Part shown: positions 45,896 to 54,685 of the stretch, one piece after another | Layout: each line of letters opens with the position of its first letter | Numbering within the stretch: the stretch's first letter is position 1 | DNA from: Faecalibacter bovis | GTDB lineage: Bacteria > Bacteroidota > Bacteroidia > Flavobacteriales > Weeksellaceae | Direction: 5' to 3' | NCBI RefSeq assembly: GCF_017948305.1 | Contig: NZ_CP072842.1 | Span: 660,001-724,000 of the forward strand | Length of the DNA: 64,000 bases | Notes under the pieces: generated by a model | What the model was told of the DNA's origin: nothing | What the model saw: the letters and a program-made list of their open reading frames with translations, nothing else | Databases searched by the model: none | Position numbers and translations under genes: made by a program

Positions 45896-46384
45896 TTAAT
45901 GGATAAATATGTCATAAATAAGAATACCCAATAAGATTAAACATAAAATTAAATCGAATCCTGTATTTACGATAAAACCTATAAATGAACCGAAAGCTGA
46001 TTTTATTGCGCCTTGTACATTTTTTGGTGCAAAGACGAGTTCACCTATAAACGCTCCTAAAAATGGACCTAAAATCAATCCAAAAGGTGGGAAAAATATT
46101 CCGACTATCATTCCTATTATCGATCCCCAGACGCCATATTTAGTTCCTCCAAACTTTTTGGTCAATGCCACAGGTAATACATAATCCAGTATTGCTCCAA
46201 TGATTACAAATATTCCAGCGATGATTACAACTTCCCAACCAAAACTACAATCTCCACTAAATAGCTTAAAAATTAATAAACCTATTAATGCTAAAGGAGC
46301 GCCCGGAATTGCAGGTAAAATAACGCCAACAAAACCTAATAAAATCAAAAGTCCCGAAATCAGGTTAATTATAGAATCATCCAT
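45896..46384 (-). CDS. DUF456 family membrane protein
   Basis: 162 residues, nearly all hydrophobic, with about five transmembrane segments, GFVGVILPAIPGAPLALIG near the start, and GPFLGAFIGEL in the middle. This Gly-rich pattern is the DUF456 family, of unknown function. Divergent from the MscS operon. Confidence 0.85.
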   Translation of the reverse strand: MDDSIINLISGLLILLGFVGVILPAIPGAPLALIGLLIFKLFSGDCSFGWEVVIIAGIFVIIGAILDYVLPVALTKKFGGTKYGVWGSIIGMIVGIFFPPFGLILGPFLGAFIGELVFAPKNVQGAIKSAFGSFIGFIVNTGFDLILCLILLGILIYDIFIH

Positions 46385-46414
46385 ATTTATAAATTATTTT
46401 AACTTTATACTAAT

Positions 46415-46427
46415 GTACAAAATGTAC
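46415..46427. promoter_or_regulatory. Inverted repeat GTACA-AAA-TGTAC in the DUF456/MscS gap
   Basis: Five-bp arms with a 3-nt spacer, overlapping the start of the MscS -7 element. Small, and could be chance. Confidence 0.3.
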
Positions 46428-46432
46428 CTTTG
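46425..46432 (+). promoter_or_regulatory. Putative -7 element of the MscS-pdxJ-hydrolase operon (TACCTTTG)
   Basis: Exact TAnnTTTG match, 30 bp upstream of the MscS ATG. Confidence 0.5.
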
Positions 46433-46462
46433 TATTACTAAAATTTTAGTTTAAAAATAACA

Positions 46463-47737
46463 ATGACTCAACAAATAGAAAAGAAATCATTTTACGAAGA
46501 ATTTTCAGAAAGTGTAAAAATTTATTTCAATGACAAGTTTCAAATCGACATGTCTGAGAACTTATTTACATTTTTAGAGGTTACAATTTGGATCGGAATT
46601 TTATGTTTAATTGATTACGGATTTCGAATTTTGTTATTGCCATTGATTAAAAGATTGGCTCAGAAGACTAAAATTAAATGGCTAGAAATTGCCTACAGAA
46701 ATAAATGTTTTACATCAATAATTCATTTAATTCCGCTAACATTTGCTTCCAGTATGAATGTGCTATTATTTAAAGATGATGGTGCAGTTTTATTTGTAAT
46801 AGAGCGAATGACGCAGTTAATCTTACTCATTGTATTTACTATTTTAATCTTTAGAATCATAAATTTTATTATTGATTTATACAACGAAGAAAATAGTTAT
46901 ACAACAGTTGGTGTGCGAACTTTTGGGCAAATGATGAAGTTCGTAATCACTTTCTTCGCAGTAATTTCTGGAATTATGATTTTGTTTAAAGTACAATCTT
47001 CAACCATAATTACAATTCTGGGGGCAATGACTGCTGCTGTATTATTAATATTTCGTGATGCAATTTTCGGATTCGTTTCTGGTTTACAAATCGCTTATTC
47101 CCGAATAATAAAAGTTGGCGATTGGGTTACTTTATCTAAAGGAAATGTTGAAGGAATTGTACGAGAAATTAATATCAACTTGGTACGAATTGAAAAATTT
47201 GACAAAACTATTGCTACCATTCCAACTGTTGATGTCGTAACCTCGCAAGTAACAAATCATATGCCGATGTTGGCAAGTGGTACAAGACAAATAAAACGTT
47301 CAATTTCATTTAATGTAAACTCGTTCAAGTTCTGTTCTAGCGAGATGTTAGATTGTTTTGAAACTTACGATTTAATACGAGATTACATCATCCATAAACG
47401 AAAAGAAATTAATTCATATAATAAAAACATTGAAAATTCTGATTTAGATATTAATGGTTTACAACTAACTAATATTGGAGTTTTTAGAATTTATGTAGAA
47501 AATTATTTAAAAAATATACAAACCGTTTCTAAATTCGATCCGATTATCATACGACAACTTCCAGTTTCAATGGAAGGAATGCCTTTAGAAATTTCATGTT
47601 TTGCGAAATCTTCAACTAACTTTGAATTTGAAAGAATTCAATCTGATATTTTCGATCACTTATTAACCGCTTGTAGAAAATTTGATTTACAAGTAATGCA
47701 GTCTATTTCTGCAACAGATATAAAACAAACAAATTAA
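46463..47737 (+). CDS. MscS-family mechanosensitive channel (YbdG-like)
   Basis: 424 residues. Four or five N-terminal transmembrane helices, then the pore helix ILGAMTAAVLLIFRDAIFGFVSGLQIA (about 190-216) and the beta domain IIKVGDWVTLSKGNVEGIVREININLVRI. An extended C-terminal domain matches YbdG-type members, which respond to mild osmotic downshock. It starts a three-gene operon with pdxJ (4 bp later). Confidence 0.88.
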   Translation: MTQQIEKKSFYEEFSESVKIYFNDKFQIDMSENLFTFLEVTIWIGILCLIDYGFRILLLPLIKRLAQKTKIKWLEIAYRNKCFTSIIHLIPLTFASSMNVLLFKDDGAVLFVIERMTQLILLIVFTILIFRIINFIIDLYNEENSYTTVGVRTFGQMMKFVITFFAVISGIMILFKVQSSTIITILGAMTAAVLLIFRDAIFGFVSGLQIAYSRIIKVGDWVTLSKGNVEGIVREININLVRIEKFDKTIATIPTVDVVTSQVTNHMPMLASGTRQIKRSISFNVNSFKFCSSEMLDCFETYDLIRDYIIHKRKEINSYNKNIENSDLDINGLQLTNIGVFRIYVENYLKNIQTVSKFDPIIIRQLPVSMEGMPLEISCFAKSSTNFEFERIQSDIFDHLLTACRKFDLQVMQSISATDIKQTN

Positions 47738-47741
47738 TATA

Positions 47742-48470
47742 ATGACAAAACTTAGTGTTAACATAAATAAAATTGCAACGATTCGTAATGCACGTGGTGG
47801 TAATACACCAAATTTAGTAGAAGCAGCAATTAAAATTCAGGAATTCGGAGGCCAAGGAATTACGATTCATCCACGTCCTGATGAACGCCACATTCGCTAT
47901 CAAGATGTTTACGATTTAAAACCTGTTGTTACAACTGAATTTAATATAGAAGGTAAACCAATAGACAGTTTTATGGAATTAGTTTTGGCTAATAAACCAG
48001 AGCAAGTAACTTTAGTACCAGATGCAGAAGATGCAATTACTTCTAATGCTGGTTGGGATACGATTAAATACCAAGATTATTTAACAGATGTTATCAAAAC
48101 CTTTAAAGAAGCAGGAATCCGAACTTCTATCTTTTTAGATCCTAATCCAGCTTTGGTTGAAGCAGCTGCAAAAACAGGAGCTGATCGTATCGAATTATAT
48201 ACAGAAGAATTTGCTACACAGTATGGTTTAGGAAATTTAGATGCGATTAAACCTTATAAAGAAACAGCTTTGTTAGCAATTGAAAATGGATTAGCTGTAA
48301 ATGCTGGTCACGATTTAAGTTTAGATAACATTCAGTATTTTATCGAACAAATTCCACAAATTGCTGAAGTTTCAATTGGACATGCTTTAATTTCTGAAGC
48401 ACTATATATGGGATTGGAAAATACAATACAATCTTACTTAAGAAAAATTGAAGTTGCTAATTTAAAATAA
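47742..48470 (+). CDS. pdxJ: Pyridoxine 5'-phosphate synthase
   Basis: 242 residues, full length. It condenses 3-amino-1-hydroxyacetone 1-phosphate with deoxyxylulose 5-phosphate to pyridoxine 5'-phosphate. The N-terminus LSVNINKIATIRNARGG, GITIHPRPDERHI (40-51, H43 and H50), and the C-terminal NAGHDLSLDN and EVSIGHALISEAL segments are conserved. PLP made here serves enzymes such as GlyA in this window. It is followed by the hydrolase with no gap. Confidence 0.95.
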   Translation: MTKLSVNINKIATIRNARGGNTPNLVEAAIKIQEFGGQGITIHPRPDERHIRYQDVYDLKPVVTTEFNIEGKPIDSFMELVLANKPEQVTLVPDAEDAITSNAGWDTIKYQDYLTDVIKTFKEAGIRTSIFLDPNPALVEAAAKTGADRIELYTEEFATQYGLGNLDAIKPYKETALLAIENGLAVNAGHDLSLDNIQYFIEQIPQIAEVSIGHALISEALYMGLENTIQSYLRKIEVANLK

Positions 48471-49250
48471 ATGGAACAATCTATTTTACATAGTAAAATC
48501 ATTGGAACTGGTGAAAAACATTTATTAGTTTTCCATGGATTATTCGGACAATTAGACAATTGGAATACACATGGTCGCCAGTTCGGAGAAATTTATACGA
48601 CACATTTAATTGATTTAAGAAATCACGGACGTAGTTTCCATTCAGATGATTCTACGATAACTGCAATGGTTGAAGATGTAAATCGTTATATGGAATTTCA
48701 TCAAATCAGTCAAGCTCATATCTTAGGTCATTCGTTAGGTGGACGAGTTGTGATGGATTTTGCAATAACTTATCCAACTAAAGTGGATCATTTAATCGTG
48801 GCTGATATGGCTCCAAAAGCATATCAACCTCATCATAATGCAATTTTTAAAGCTTTATGTTCTGTAGATTTTAATACAGTTACTTCTCGTAAAGATGTTG
48901 AAGAAACGTTAAGTTTATACATACCTGAAGCTGGTGTTCGTCAATTTTTGTTAAAAAATGTATACCATGCTGAAAATGGTGGTTATGATTTCCGTTTTAA
49001 TCTTCCTGTTTTACAAAAACATTACGAAGATTTAGTTGGAAATGATTTATTAAATGGAGTTTTTGATGGACCTACTTTATTTTTAAAAGGAGCTAAATCG
49101 AATTACATTTTACAAGAAGATGAATTCATCATCAAACAACGTTTTCCAAAAGCTGAAATTGTTGCAATAGCAAATGCAGGACATTGGTTACATGCTGAAA
49201 ATCCAAAAGATTTTATAGAGGCGATTATGAATTTTTTAGAAAATAAATAA
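48471..49250 (+). CDS. Alpha/beta-hydrolase (YbfF-like esterase)
   Basis: 259 residues. Oxyanion region FHGLFGQLDNW (21-31), IDLRNHGRS (47-55), nucleophile S88 in ILGHSLGGRV, and catalytic histidine H238 in NAGHWLHAENP. This is the YbfF esterase family acting on small acyl thioesters or esters. It begins at the base after the pdxJ stop, so the two are co-translated. Substrate not known. Confidence 0.9.
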   Translation: MEQSILHSKIIGTGEKHLLVFHGLFGQLDNWNTHGRQFGEIYTTHLIDLRNHGRSFHSDDSTITAMVEDVNRYMEFHQISQAHILGHSLGGRVVMDFAITYPTKVDHLIVADMAPKAYQPHHNAIFKALCSVDFNTVTSRKDVEETLSLYIPEAGVRQFLLKNVYHAENGGYDFRFNLPVLQKHYEDLVGNDLLNGVFDGPTLFLKGAKSNYILQEDEFIIKQRFPKAEIVAIANAGHWLHAENPKDFIEAIMNFLENK

Positions 49251-49275
49251 AAAAACGAGCAAATTGCTCGTTTTT
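49251..49275. terminator. Bidirectional terminator between the hydrolase and ABC ATPase genes
   Basis: AAAAACGAGC pairs with GCTCGTTTTT, T-rich on the plus strand and A-rich upstream, so active both ways. Confidence 0.85.
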
Positions 49276-50262
49276 TTATGCTTTAACTATTCTATTATTC
49301 GGAATTGAAAACCTAATTTTTGCACCTTTATTTAATACAAAAGGAAAATAAGCCACAAAATTTGTATCGTCATGTTTGAATCGAACCAAGTAATCTCTTC
49401 CCTGAAATTTAGAATCGATTACTTCTCCATAATATTCACCATCAACATGGATCCAAACTTCGTCGGGATATACTAATTGATAGTAATTAAACATATCAAT
49501 ATCATTCAATTTTAAATTATTATACTTCCCAACTTCTAGCAAATTTACATAACCAAATAACTTCGCAACATAGCTGTTATAAGGTTTTTCGCGAACTTTC
49601 TCAACTTCGTCGTATTGTAATTTTTTACCTTTTTGTAGAACTAAAATTCGGTCTGATGTATAAAATGCATCATGTAAATCATGCGTGGTAAAAATCACAG
49701 TAATCTGATTAGCTTTACACCAATCAATTAATTTTTCTCTGATGGTTAATTTTAAAGATTGATCTAAATTAGAAAAAGGTTCATCTAGCAACAAAACTTC
49801 AGGTTTTTGAGCCAATGCACGCGCGATTGAAACTCGTTGACGCTGACCTCCACTTAATTTATTTGGAAATTGATCTTTTAAATCAATTAATTCTACAACG
49901 CGTAAAGCTTCATCAATTTGTTTTTGCTTATAATCAAGATCAAAATTGCTTAAAAATTTACCAACATTTTCGCCAACAGTTACAAAATCCAAAAGTTCGT
50001 AATCTTGTGCTACATGTTTCATCATTTTATGACCTGGTAAAATATTAAAAGCTGGCCCTTTCAATTTCTTATCATTCCAAGTAATTTCTCCTTGATTGAA
50101 ATCTTCCAAACCGTATATTAAACGTAAAAGTGTTGATTTACCACTTCCACTTTCTCCAATTATACTTATTACTTCTCCTCGCTTTACATCAAAAGAGATA
50201 GAATCAATTGCTTTTTGTTGGGCAGTATTATAGCTAAAATCTAGGTTATGGATTGTTAACAT
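49276..50262 (-). CDS. Orphan ABC transporter ATP-binding protein
   Basis: 328 residues. Walker A GESGSGKST (36-44), signature LSGGQRQRVSIARAL (about 138-152), Walker B EVLLLDEPFSNLD, and H-loop TTHD. After about residue 235 there is a TOBE-like beta domain of the kind on Fe3+, spermidine and molybdate ATPases. No permease or binding protein is adjacent, so the transporter it serves is not identified. Confidence 0.85.
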   Translation of the reverse strand: MLTIHNLDFSYNTAQQKAIDSISFDVKRGEVISIIGESGSGKSTLLRLIYGLEDFNQGEITWNDKKLKGPAFNILPGHKMMKHVAQDYELLDFVTVGENVGKFLSNFDLDYKQKQIDEALRVVELIDLKDQFPNKLSGGQRQRVSIARALAQKPEVLLLDEPFSNLDQSLKLTIREKLIDWCKANQITVIFTTHDLHDAFYTSDRILVLQKGKKLQYDEVEKVREKPYNSYVAKLFGYVNLLEVGKYNNLKLNDIDMFNYYQLVYPDEVWIHVDGEYYGEVIDSKFQGRDYLVRFKHDDTNFVAYFPFVLNKGAKIRFSIPNNRIVKA

Positions 50263-50404
50263 TGAGTCCTATTTATCCTACAAATTTGATGAATTAATTT
50301 AGATTTATTAAATTTAACAAGAAATTTATATTTAGTATTGATATATATCAATGCAAATAACAACCAAAACATATAATTTCGTTTTTAATAAAATTATAAT
50401 AATT

Positions 50405-51064
50405 ATGAAAAAATTCTTTTTAAGCTTAGCTGTTGTTTCTGCTGTTGCATTAACATCTTGTGGAGGAAAAACTGAAACTGTAGCAGCTTCTGATGCTCAA
50501 GAAACTGCAACTGCTTCTGAAGGGGCTGTAACTTATATTGCAGACTCTACATCTACAGTTAACTGGAAAGGTGGGAAAACTTTTGATGATATCAACAAAC
50601 CAGAAGAAGGACACTGGGGAATTGTAAAATTAAAAGAAGGAACAGCTACTGTAAATAACGGTGTTTTAGAATCTGGTAAATTTGTTGCTGATTTTAAAAC
50701 ATTCGAGTCTAAAGATTTAGATTCAGATCCAGAATCTAAAGCTAAGTTAGATGGACACTTAAAAGCTCCAGACTTTTTAGATGTTGAAAAATATCCAACT
50801 GCATCTTTCGAAATTACAAGTGTTAAAGCGATTGAAGGTGGAGATTACAACTCAGAAATTTCTGGTAACTTCGAATTCCGCGGAACTCCTAAAAACGTAA
50901 CTTTCAAAGCTAATGTAAATGTAGAAGGTGATGTTGTTACAGTAAAATCTGAAGAATTTGCTATCAACCGTAAAGATTTCGGAATCACTTTCACTGGTGG
51001 TGGTGGATCAATCATCAAAGACGAAGTTTTATTACAAGTTGATTTAACTGCTAAAGCACAATAA
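50405..51064 (+). CDS. YceI-family lipoprotein
   Basis: 219 residues from the ATG at 50405 (frame open to 50351; the later start gives the lipoprotein signal ending ALTSC, C19). An Ala/Thr/Glu linker (about 20-40) leads into the YceI lipocalin-like domain. Recognisable segments are TSTVNWKGGK, GHLKAPDFLDVEKYPTASFEI, and FAINRKDFGITFTGG. YceI proteins bind isoprenoid or amphipathic ligands; the ligand here is unknown. Confidence 0.93.
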   Translation: MKKFFLSLAVVSAVALTSCGGKTETVAASDAQETATASEGAVTYIADSTSTVNWKGGKTFDDINKPEEGHWGIVKLKEGTATVNNGVLESGKFVADFKTFESKDLDSDPESKAKLDGHLKAPDFLDVEKYPTASFEITSVKAIEGGDYNSEISGNFEFRGTPKNVTFKANVNVEGDVVTVKSEEFAINRKDFGITFTGGGGSIIKDEVLLQVDLTAKAQ

Positions 51065-51096
51065 TTTAATTCATTTTAAATTAAAATCATACATAA

Positions 51097-51129
51097 AAAG
51101 TCACTTCAAAATTGGAGTGGCTTTTTTTT
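51097..51129 (+). terminator. Rho-independent terminator of the YceI gene
   Basis: AAAGTCACTTC pairs with GGAGTGGCTTT (11 bp, two G-U), followed by a T run. Confidence 0.8.
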
Positions 51130-51244
51130 ATATCATGAATTAAAACTCAATCAATTAAAATAAAAATTAGTTTATAAATTTGTTATGAAAATTAATTCTA
51201 GTTATTTATATTCGTAGTATAAAATTATTTACAGAAACAAACCA

Positions 51245-51745
51245 ATGAAAACAATTAAATTCTTCCACCCAGAAGAAACATTTAATTACAATATCGAAAA
51301 AAGCCTTTGCAAGGTAGTTTATCAAGGTGATAAGCAGGTTCTTTTAATTGAAATTCACTCAACTGATGAGTTAGACCATGTAGAAGATGATTCAATCCAA
51401 AATGAATTTCCACAGTTATCTTTATTCATTGATGATTTTCCATTAGATGTAGAATCTGCAGAAGAATTAAACGGTAAGACAATTGAAATTCCATACGGTT
51501 TTGCTGAAGAAGAAGATGAGGATGGTGAAATACATGAGGTATATTATACTAGTCTTAATGTTTCTGAAGAGGATTACGAAGTAGTTGAGAATAAATTATC
51601 TTTCTCTATTAACGAGAATGGAATTTTAACTTTAAATTGGAAAGGTCAAGTACAGGATTTCACTGAAGAAAGCGCTGATGATATTCCTTTCGAGATTAAT
51701 TGCTCTTTCGAAGATTTCGAATTTAACGAAGAAGATTTCGATTAA
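51245..51745 (+). CDS. Acidic cytosolic protein, unknown family
   Basis: 166 residues, no signal peptide or membrane segment, with many Asp/Glu (for example EEEDEDGEIHEVYY and EDFEFNEEDFD at the C-terminus). Alternating short strands suggest a beta-rich fold. Its own terminator and upstream space suggest monocistronic expression. I do not recognise the family or function. Confidence 0.7.
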   Translation: MKTIKFFHPEETFNYNIEKSLCKVVYQGDKQVLLIEIHSTDELDHVEDDSIQNEFPQLSLFIDDFPLDVESAEELNGKTIEIPYGFAEEEDEDGEIHEVYYTSLNVSEEDYEVVENKLSFSINENGILTLNWKGQVQDFTEESADDIPFEINCSFEDFEFNEEDFD

Positions 51746-51754
51746 TATTTATAT

Positions 51755-51787
51755 AAAAAAAGCTCGATTCATTGAATCGAGCTTTTT
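51755..51787. terminator. Bidirectional terminator between the acidic protein and DUF423 genes
   Basis: AGCTCGATTC pairs with GAATCGAGCT around ATT, flanked by A6 and T7. Confidence 0.85.
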
Positions 51788-51807
51788 TATTTATTGAATA
51801 ATTCAAC

Positions 51808-52197
51808 TTAATTAAATTTCATTTTAGCAAAATGAAAAACTAACATTCCCCATCCTACAACCATTAATAAACCACCAAGTGGAGTAATTGGTCCTAAGAA
51901 TTTTAAATTAGTTCCCCAATAATCTGCAAAAGATAAAAAGTAAATACTAACTGAAAATATAAAAGTTCCTGCAATTAAACACCACGCGGCTGAACGTTCG
52001 ATTCCTGTATTAAAATTCAGAAACATCCCGATTGCTAATAACGCAATTGCATGATACATTTGATAACGTACACCAACCTCAAAACTTGCTAATTTATCGA
52101 TGTGTAAAATTTTCTTGAAAGCATGAGCTCCAAAAGCTCCTAAAATTACAGCAGACATTCCGTAAAATGCAGCAATTGCTAATACTATATTTTTCAT
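51808..52197 (-). CDS. DUF423 (YgdD-like) membrane protein
   Basis: 129 residues with four transmembrane helices. GAFGAHAFK (about 21-29) and VGVRYQMYHAIALLAIG are the DUF423/TMEM256-YgdD family signatures. Function unknown. It starts 1 bp after tsaB, so it is co-transcribed with it. Confidence 0.88.
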   Translation of the reverse strand: MKNIVLAIAAFYGMSAVILGAFGAHAFKKILHIDKLASFEVGVRYQMYHAIALLAIGMFLNFNTGIERSAAWCLIAGTFIFSVSIYFLSFADYWGTNLKFLGPITPLGGLLMVVGWGMLVFHFAKMKFN

Positions 52198-52198
52198 A

Positions 52199-52873
52199 CT
52201 ATTTATCTGTTTTCTTTTTTAAAGCAATAAAATTTTTCAGGTAAAAAGGCTCAAAATAAGCTACATCTTCAAACTCATTTGATTCAAACTTTGCATTTGC
52301 AAGATTACCCATATATTTTGCTGAAGGATAAGTTTGCACAAAATTTGCGTCTAAATGTGCTAAAACTTCTTCACATTTTTCAGCACCATCACCAACAAAA
52401 ACAATTTTTTTACCTTTTAAATCTTCAAACGAAGTTTCATCAATAACTTTAGCTTCTGTTGCCGTTATCGGATTTCCTTGTCCATCAAATAATGCGGTGT
52501 AAACTTCCATACGACGCGCATCAATCATTGGAATAATTAAATCATATCCTTTATTAATTTGTGATTGTACCAAAACCTCTAAAGAATTAACCGATAACAT
52601 TTTAATATCCAAACCATAAGCTAACCCCTTCGCAGAAGAAACACCGATGCGTAATCCTGTATAAGAGCCTGGACCTTTTGATACACAAATTGCATCTAAA
52701 TCCTTTAAACTTATACTCGCACCTTCGGCACACCAATCAATAAATTGATGCAATTTTTCGCCATGTGCATAACCTTCATCTGCCTCTTCAACTAAACAAA
52801 GAAGCTCATCATCTTTAGCAATTGAAACTGAACAATTTTTTGTTGAAGTTTCTATATTTAAAATTGTTGCCAT
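52199..52873 (-). CDS. tsaB: tRNA t6A synthesis protein TsaB
   Basis: 224 residues. It dimerises with TsaD for the threonylcarbamoyl modification of A37 in ANN-decoding tRNAs. MATILNIETSTKNCSVSI (1-18) and CVSKGPGSYTGLRIGVSSAKGL (about 64-85) are the TsaB hallmarks of the ASKHA fold. Its TATCTTTG -7 element ends 4 bp before the ATG, suggesting a very short leader. Confidence 0.95.
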   Translation of the reverse strand: MATILNIETSTKNCSVSIAKDDELLCLVEEADEGYAHGEKLHQFIDWCAEGASISLKDLDAICVSKGPGSYTGLRIGVSSAKGLAYGLDIKMLSVNSLEVLVQSQINKGYDLIIPMIDARRMEVYTALFDGQGNPITATEAKVIDETSFEDLKGKKIVFVGDGAEKCEEVLAHLDANFVQTYPSAKYMGNLANAKFESNEFEDVAYFEPFYLKNFIALKKKTDK

Positions 52874-52877
52874 AAGA

Positions 52878-52885
52878 CAAAGATA
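52878..52885 (-). promoter_or_regulatory. Putative -7 element of tsaB (TATCTTTG)
   Basis: Exact TAnnTTTG match ending 4 bp upstream of the tsaB ATG, so the transcript would start near or at the start codon. Confidence 0.45.
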
Positions 52886-52928
52886 AACTAAAATAAAGGA
52901 TGTTATAAAGCTAAAATTCGTTTTATGA

Positions 52929-54245
52929 TTAATCTAATGTTATAGGTTTACCAGCGTAAAAATCTAATACTTTCTGTTTGAAGATGAAATTATACTTTGC
53001 TTGTAGCATCTGAGATTTAGCAATCATTAGATCATTTCTTGATCTGTTGAAATCATATAAATTGATTACACCAGCTTTGTATGATTTATCAGCAAAATCG
53101 AAAGAAATCTCTGCATAGCGAACTGCCTCACGAGCAGATTCAAACGATGCAAAAGATGAATTAACTTCGAAATAAGCTGATTGTACATTTTGTAAAACTC
53201 CTTGCTTTTCTCTTTGTAAAGAATTTAGCGCGATATCTTCGTTTATTAACGATTTCTGAATATTGATTCGATTTGAATATTGGTTCCAGATTGGAAATGA
53301 AACTCCGACTCCAATTACATTTACCACATTTTCTCTCCATTGGCTTAACCACGCTTGTTGATTAAGACCTTTGTTAAAATAATCCATGTAATTAGTTCCT
53401 AAACTATAATTTCCCGTTACGCGAGGTTTTAAATACGTTTCAGAAATTTCGGTAGCTTTTTTGGCTGATTCTATATTTTTCTCTGCCAATTTAACTGCAG
53501 GTTGTGATGCATAAGCTACTTCTAAAACTTCATCAAGATTATATAATTCGTTCTGAATAGAATTAGGCAGATTTATATTTTCTACATTAAAATCTCTGTA
53601 ATCTTGTAACTGCAATAACATTGCTAAATTAAATAAAGCTCGGTCAATTTCGATTTGCGCATCAGTTACACTTCTCACATTTGCTGCAACTTCGGCTTCA
53701 GCTTGTACCAATTCAGCTTTAGCTATTTTACCAACATCAAATTTAATTTTTGCCAGTTTTTGTAACTGTCTAGAAATTTCTAAATTTCCTTCGGCAACAG
53801 TTTTCAATTCACGATTTAGTAAAACCGCCAAATAGTAATTAGCGACTTGTAAAGAAATATCGTTTAAAGTAGTTTGTGTTTGGATTGAAGCCGCTTCTAA
53901 ATCAATTGAAGCTTTTTCTTTTTGCTTCTTGATTATTCCTCCACTATATAAATTAACTTGTGATTGAACACCAAAAGCATTTGAAAATTGATAATATCCT
54001 TTATCTAAAACTGGATGATAAGAACCCAATGTAAAATTATTATCTAAATAACCTGTTACTGTTGGCAACCAATTGTTATTTGCTTGTTCTAAATTCTGAC
54101 CAGCTAACTTTTCATTTAGTTGATTATTTTGAATTGTTAGATTATTCTTAGCAGCATATTCAATACACTGTTCTATCGTCCAATTGTTCTGGGCAAAAAG
54201 AAATGAATTTGATAAAAATGCGATGGAAAGAATAAGTTTCTTCAT
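52929..54245 (-). CDS. TolC-family outer-membrane efflux protein
   Basis: 438 residues. Signal peptide (1-18), then WTIEQCIEYAAKNNLTIQNNQL and long heptad-rich helices with two repeats, as in TolC (an outer-membrane and periplasmic tunnel for efflux or type I export). Usual partners (a membrane-fusion protein and an RND or ABC pump) are not in the window. Alone between two terminators. Confidence 0.9.
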   Translation of the reverse strand: MKKLILSIAFLSNSFLFAQNNWTIEQCIEYAAKNNLTIQNNQLNEKLAGQNLEQANNNWLPTVTGYLDNNFTLGSYHPVLDKGYYQFSNAFGVQSQVNLYSGGIIKKQKEKASIDLEAASIQTQTTLNDISLQVANYYLAVLLNRELKTVAEGNLEISRQLQKLAKIKFDVGKIAKAELVQAEAEVAANVRSVTDAQIEIDRALFNLAMLLQLQDYRDFNVENINLPNSIQNELYNLDEVLEVAYASQPAVKLAEKNIESAKKATEISETYLKPRVTGNYSLGTNYMDYFNKGLNQQAWLSQWRENVVNVIGVGVSFPIWNQYSNRINIQKSLINEDIALNSLQREKQGVLQNVQSAYFEVNSSFASFESAREAVRYAEISFDFADKSYKAGVINLYDFNRSRNDLMIAKSQMLQAKYNFIFKQKVLDFYAGKPITLD

Positions 54246-54270
54246 AAATATAAATAATAATCTAAATGTA

Positions 54271-54315
54271 AAAAATAAGTCGAACTTCTAACGCATTTGT
54301 TACGAAATTCGACTT
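54271..54315 (-). terminator. Rho-independent terminator of gldB-gldC
   Basis: On the minus strand a long stem (AAGTCGAA with TTCGACTT, extended by TTTCGTAAC/GTTAGAAG with one bulge) is followed by ATTTTTT. It starts 26 bp past the gldC stop. Confidence 0.85.
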
Positions 54316-54340
54316 GATTTTTTTTATAAGAATTTAATTC

Positions 54341-54667
54341 CTATCCTTTAATTTTTGAAGCGTATGCAAATTCTTCTGCAAACTCAGCAATTTTTTGTGC
54401 TACATCTTCTTCGTCCGTTGCTCTTTGGTAAGAAGATGCCATAGAAATGAAAATTTGATGGAAGAAACGTTTCATATCGTCTTGCGTCATTTCTTTTGTC
54501 CATAAATCGATACGTAAAGCTTCTTTCGCTTTATCATCCCAAACAGATAATAACATAGCTTTAGTAGCTTCGTTATTAACTCCTCCATCCGGAGCATTCC
54601 AGCTCATTGTTTCTGGAACGTGGTTTTCGTCTAATTCAATCTCTACTGAAATATTTGTTTTTCTCAT
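54341..54667 (-). CDS. gldC: Gliding motility protein GldC
   Basis: 108 residues, small and soluble. RKTNISVEIELDENHVPETMSWNAPD (2-27) and IDLWTKEMTQDDMKRFFHQI are the GldC signatures. It supports gliding in Flavobacterium johnsoniae, where it follows gldB. Here it starts 18 bp after gldB. Whether this organism glides is not shown; the genes also occur in non-gliding relatives. Confidence 0.9.
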   Translation of the reverse strand: MRKTNISVEIELDENHVPETMSWNAPDGGVNNEATKAMLLSVWDDKAKEALRIDLWTKEMTQDDMKRFFHQIFISMASSYQRATDEEDVAQKIAEFAEEFAYASKIKG

Positions 54668-54685
54668 AATCTAAACTATTATATT

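Noticed and set aside
49276-50262. Complete ABC transporter locus
   Set aside because: Only the ATPase is present; neighbours on both sides are unrelated genes behind terminators.
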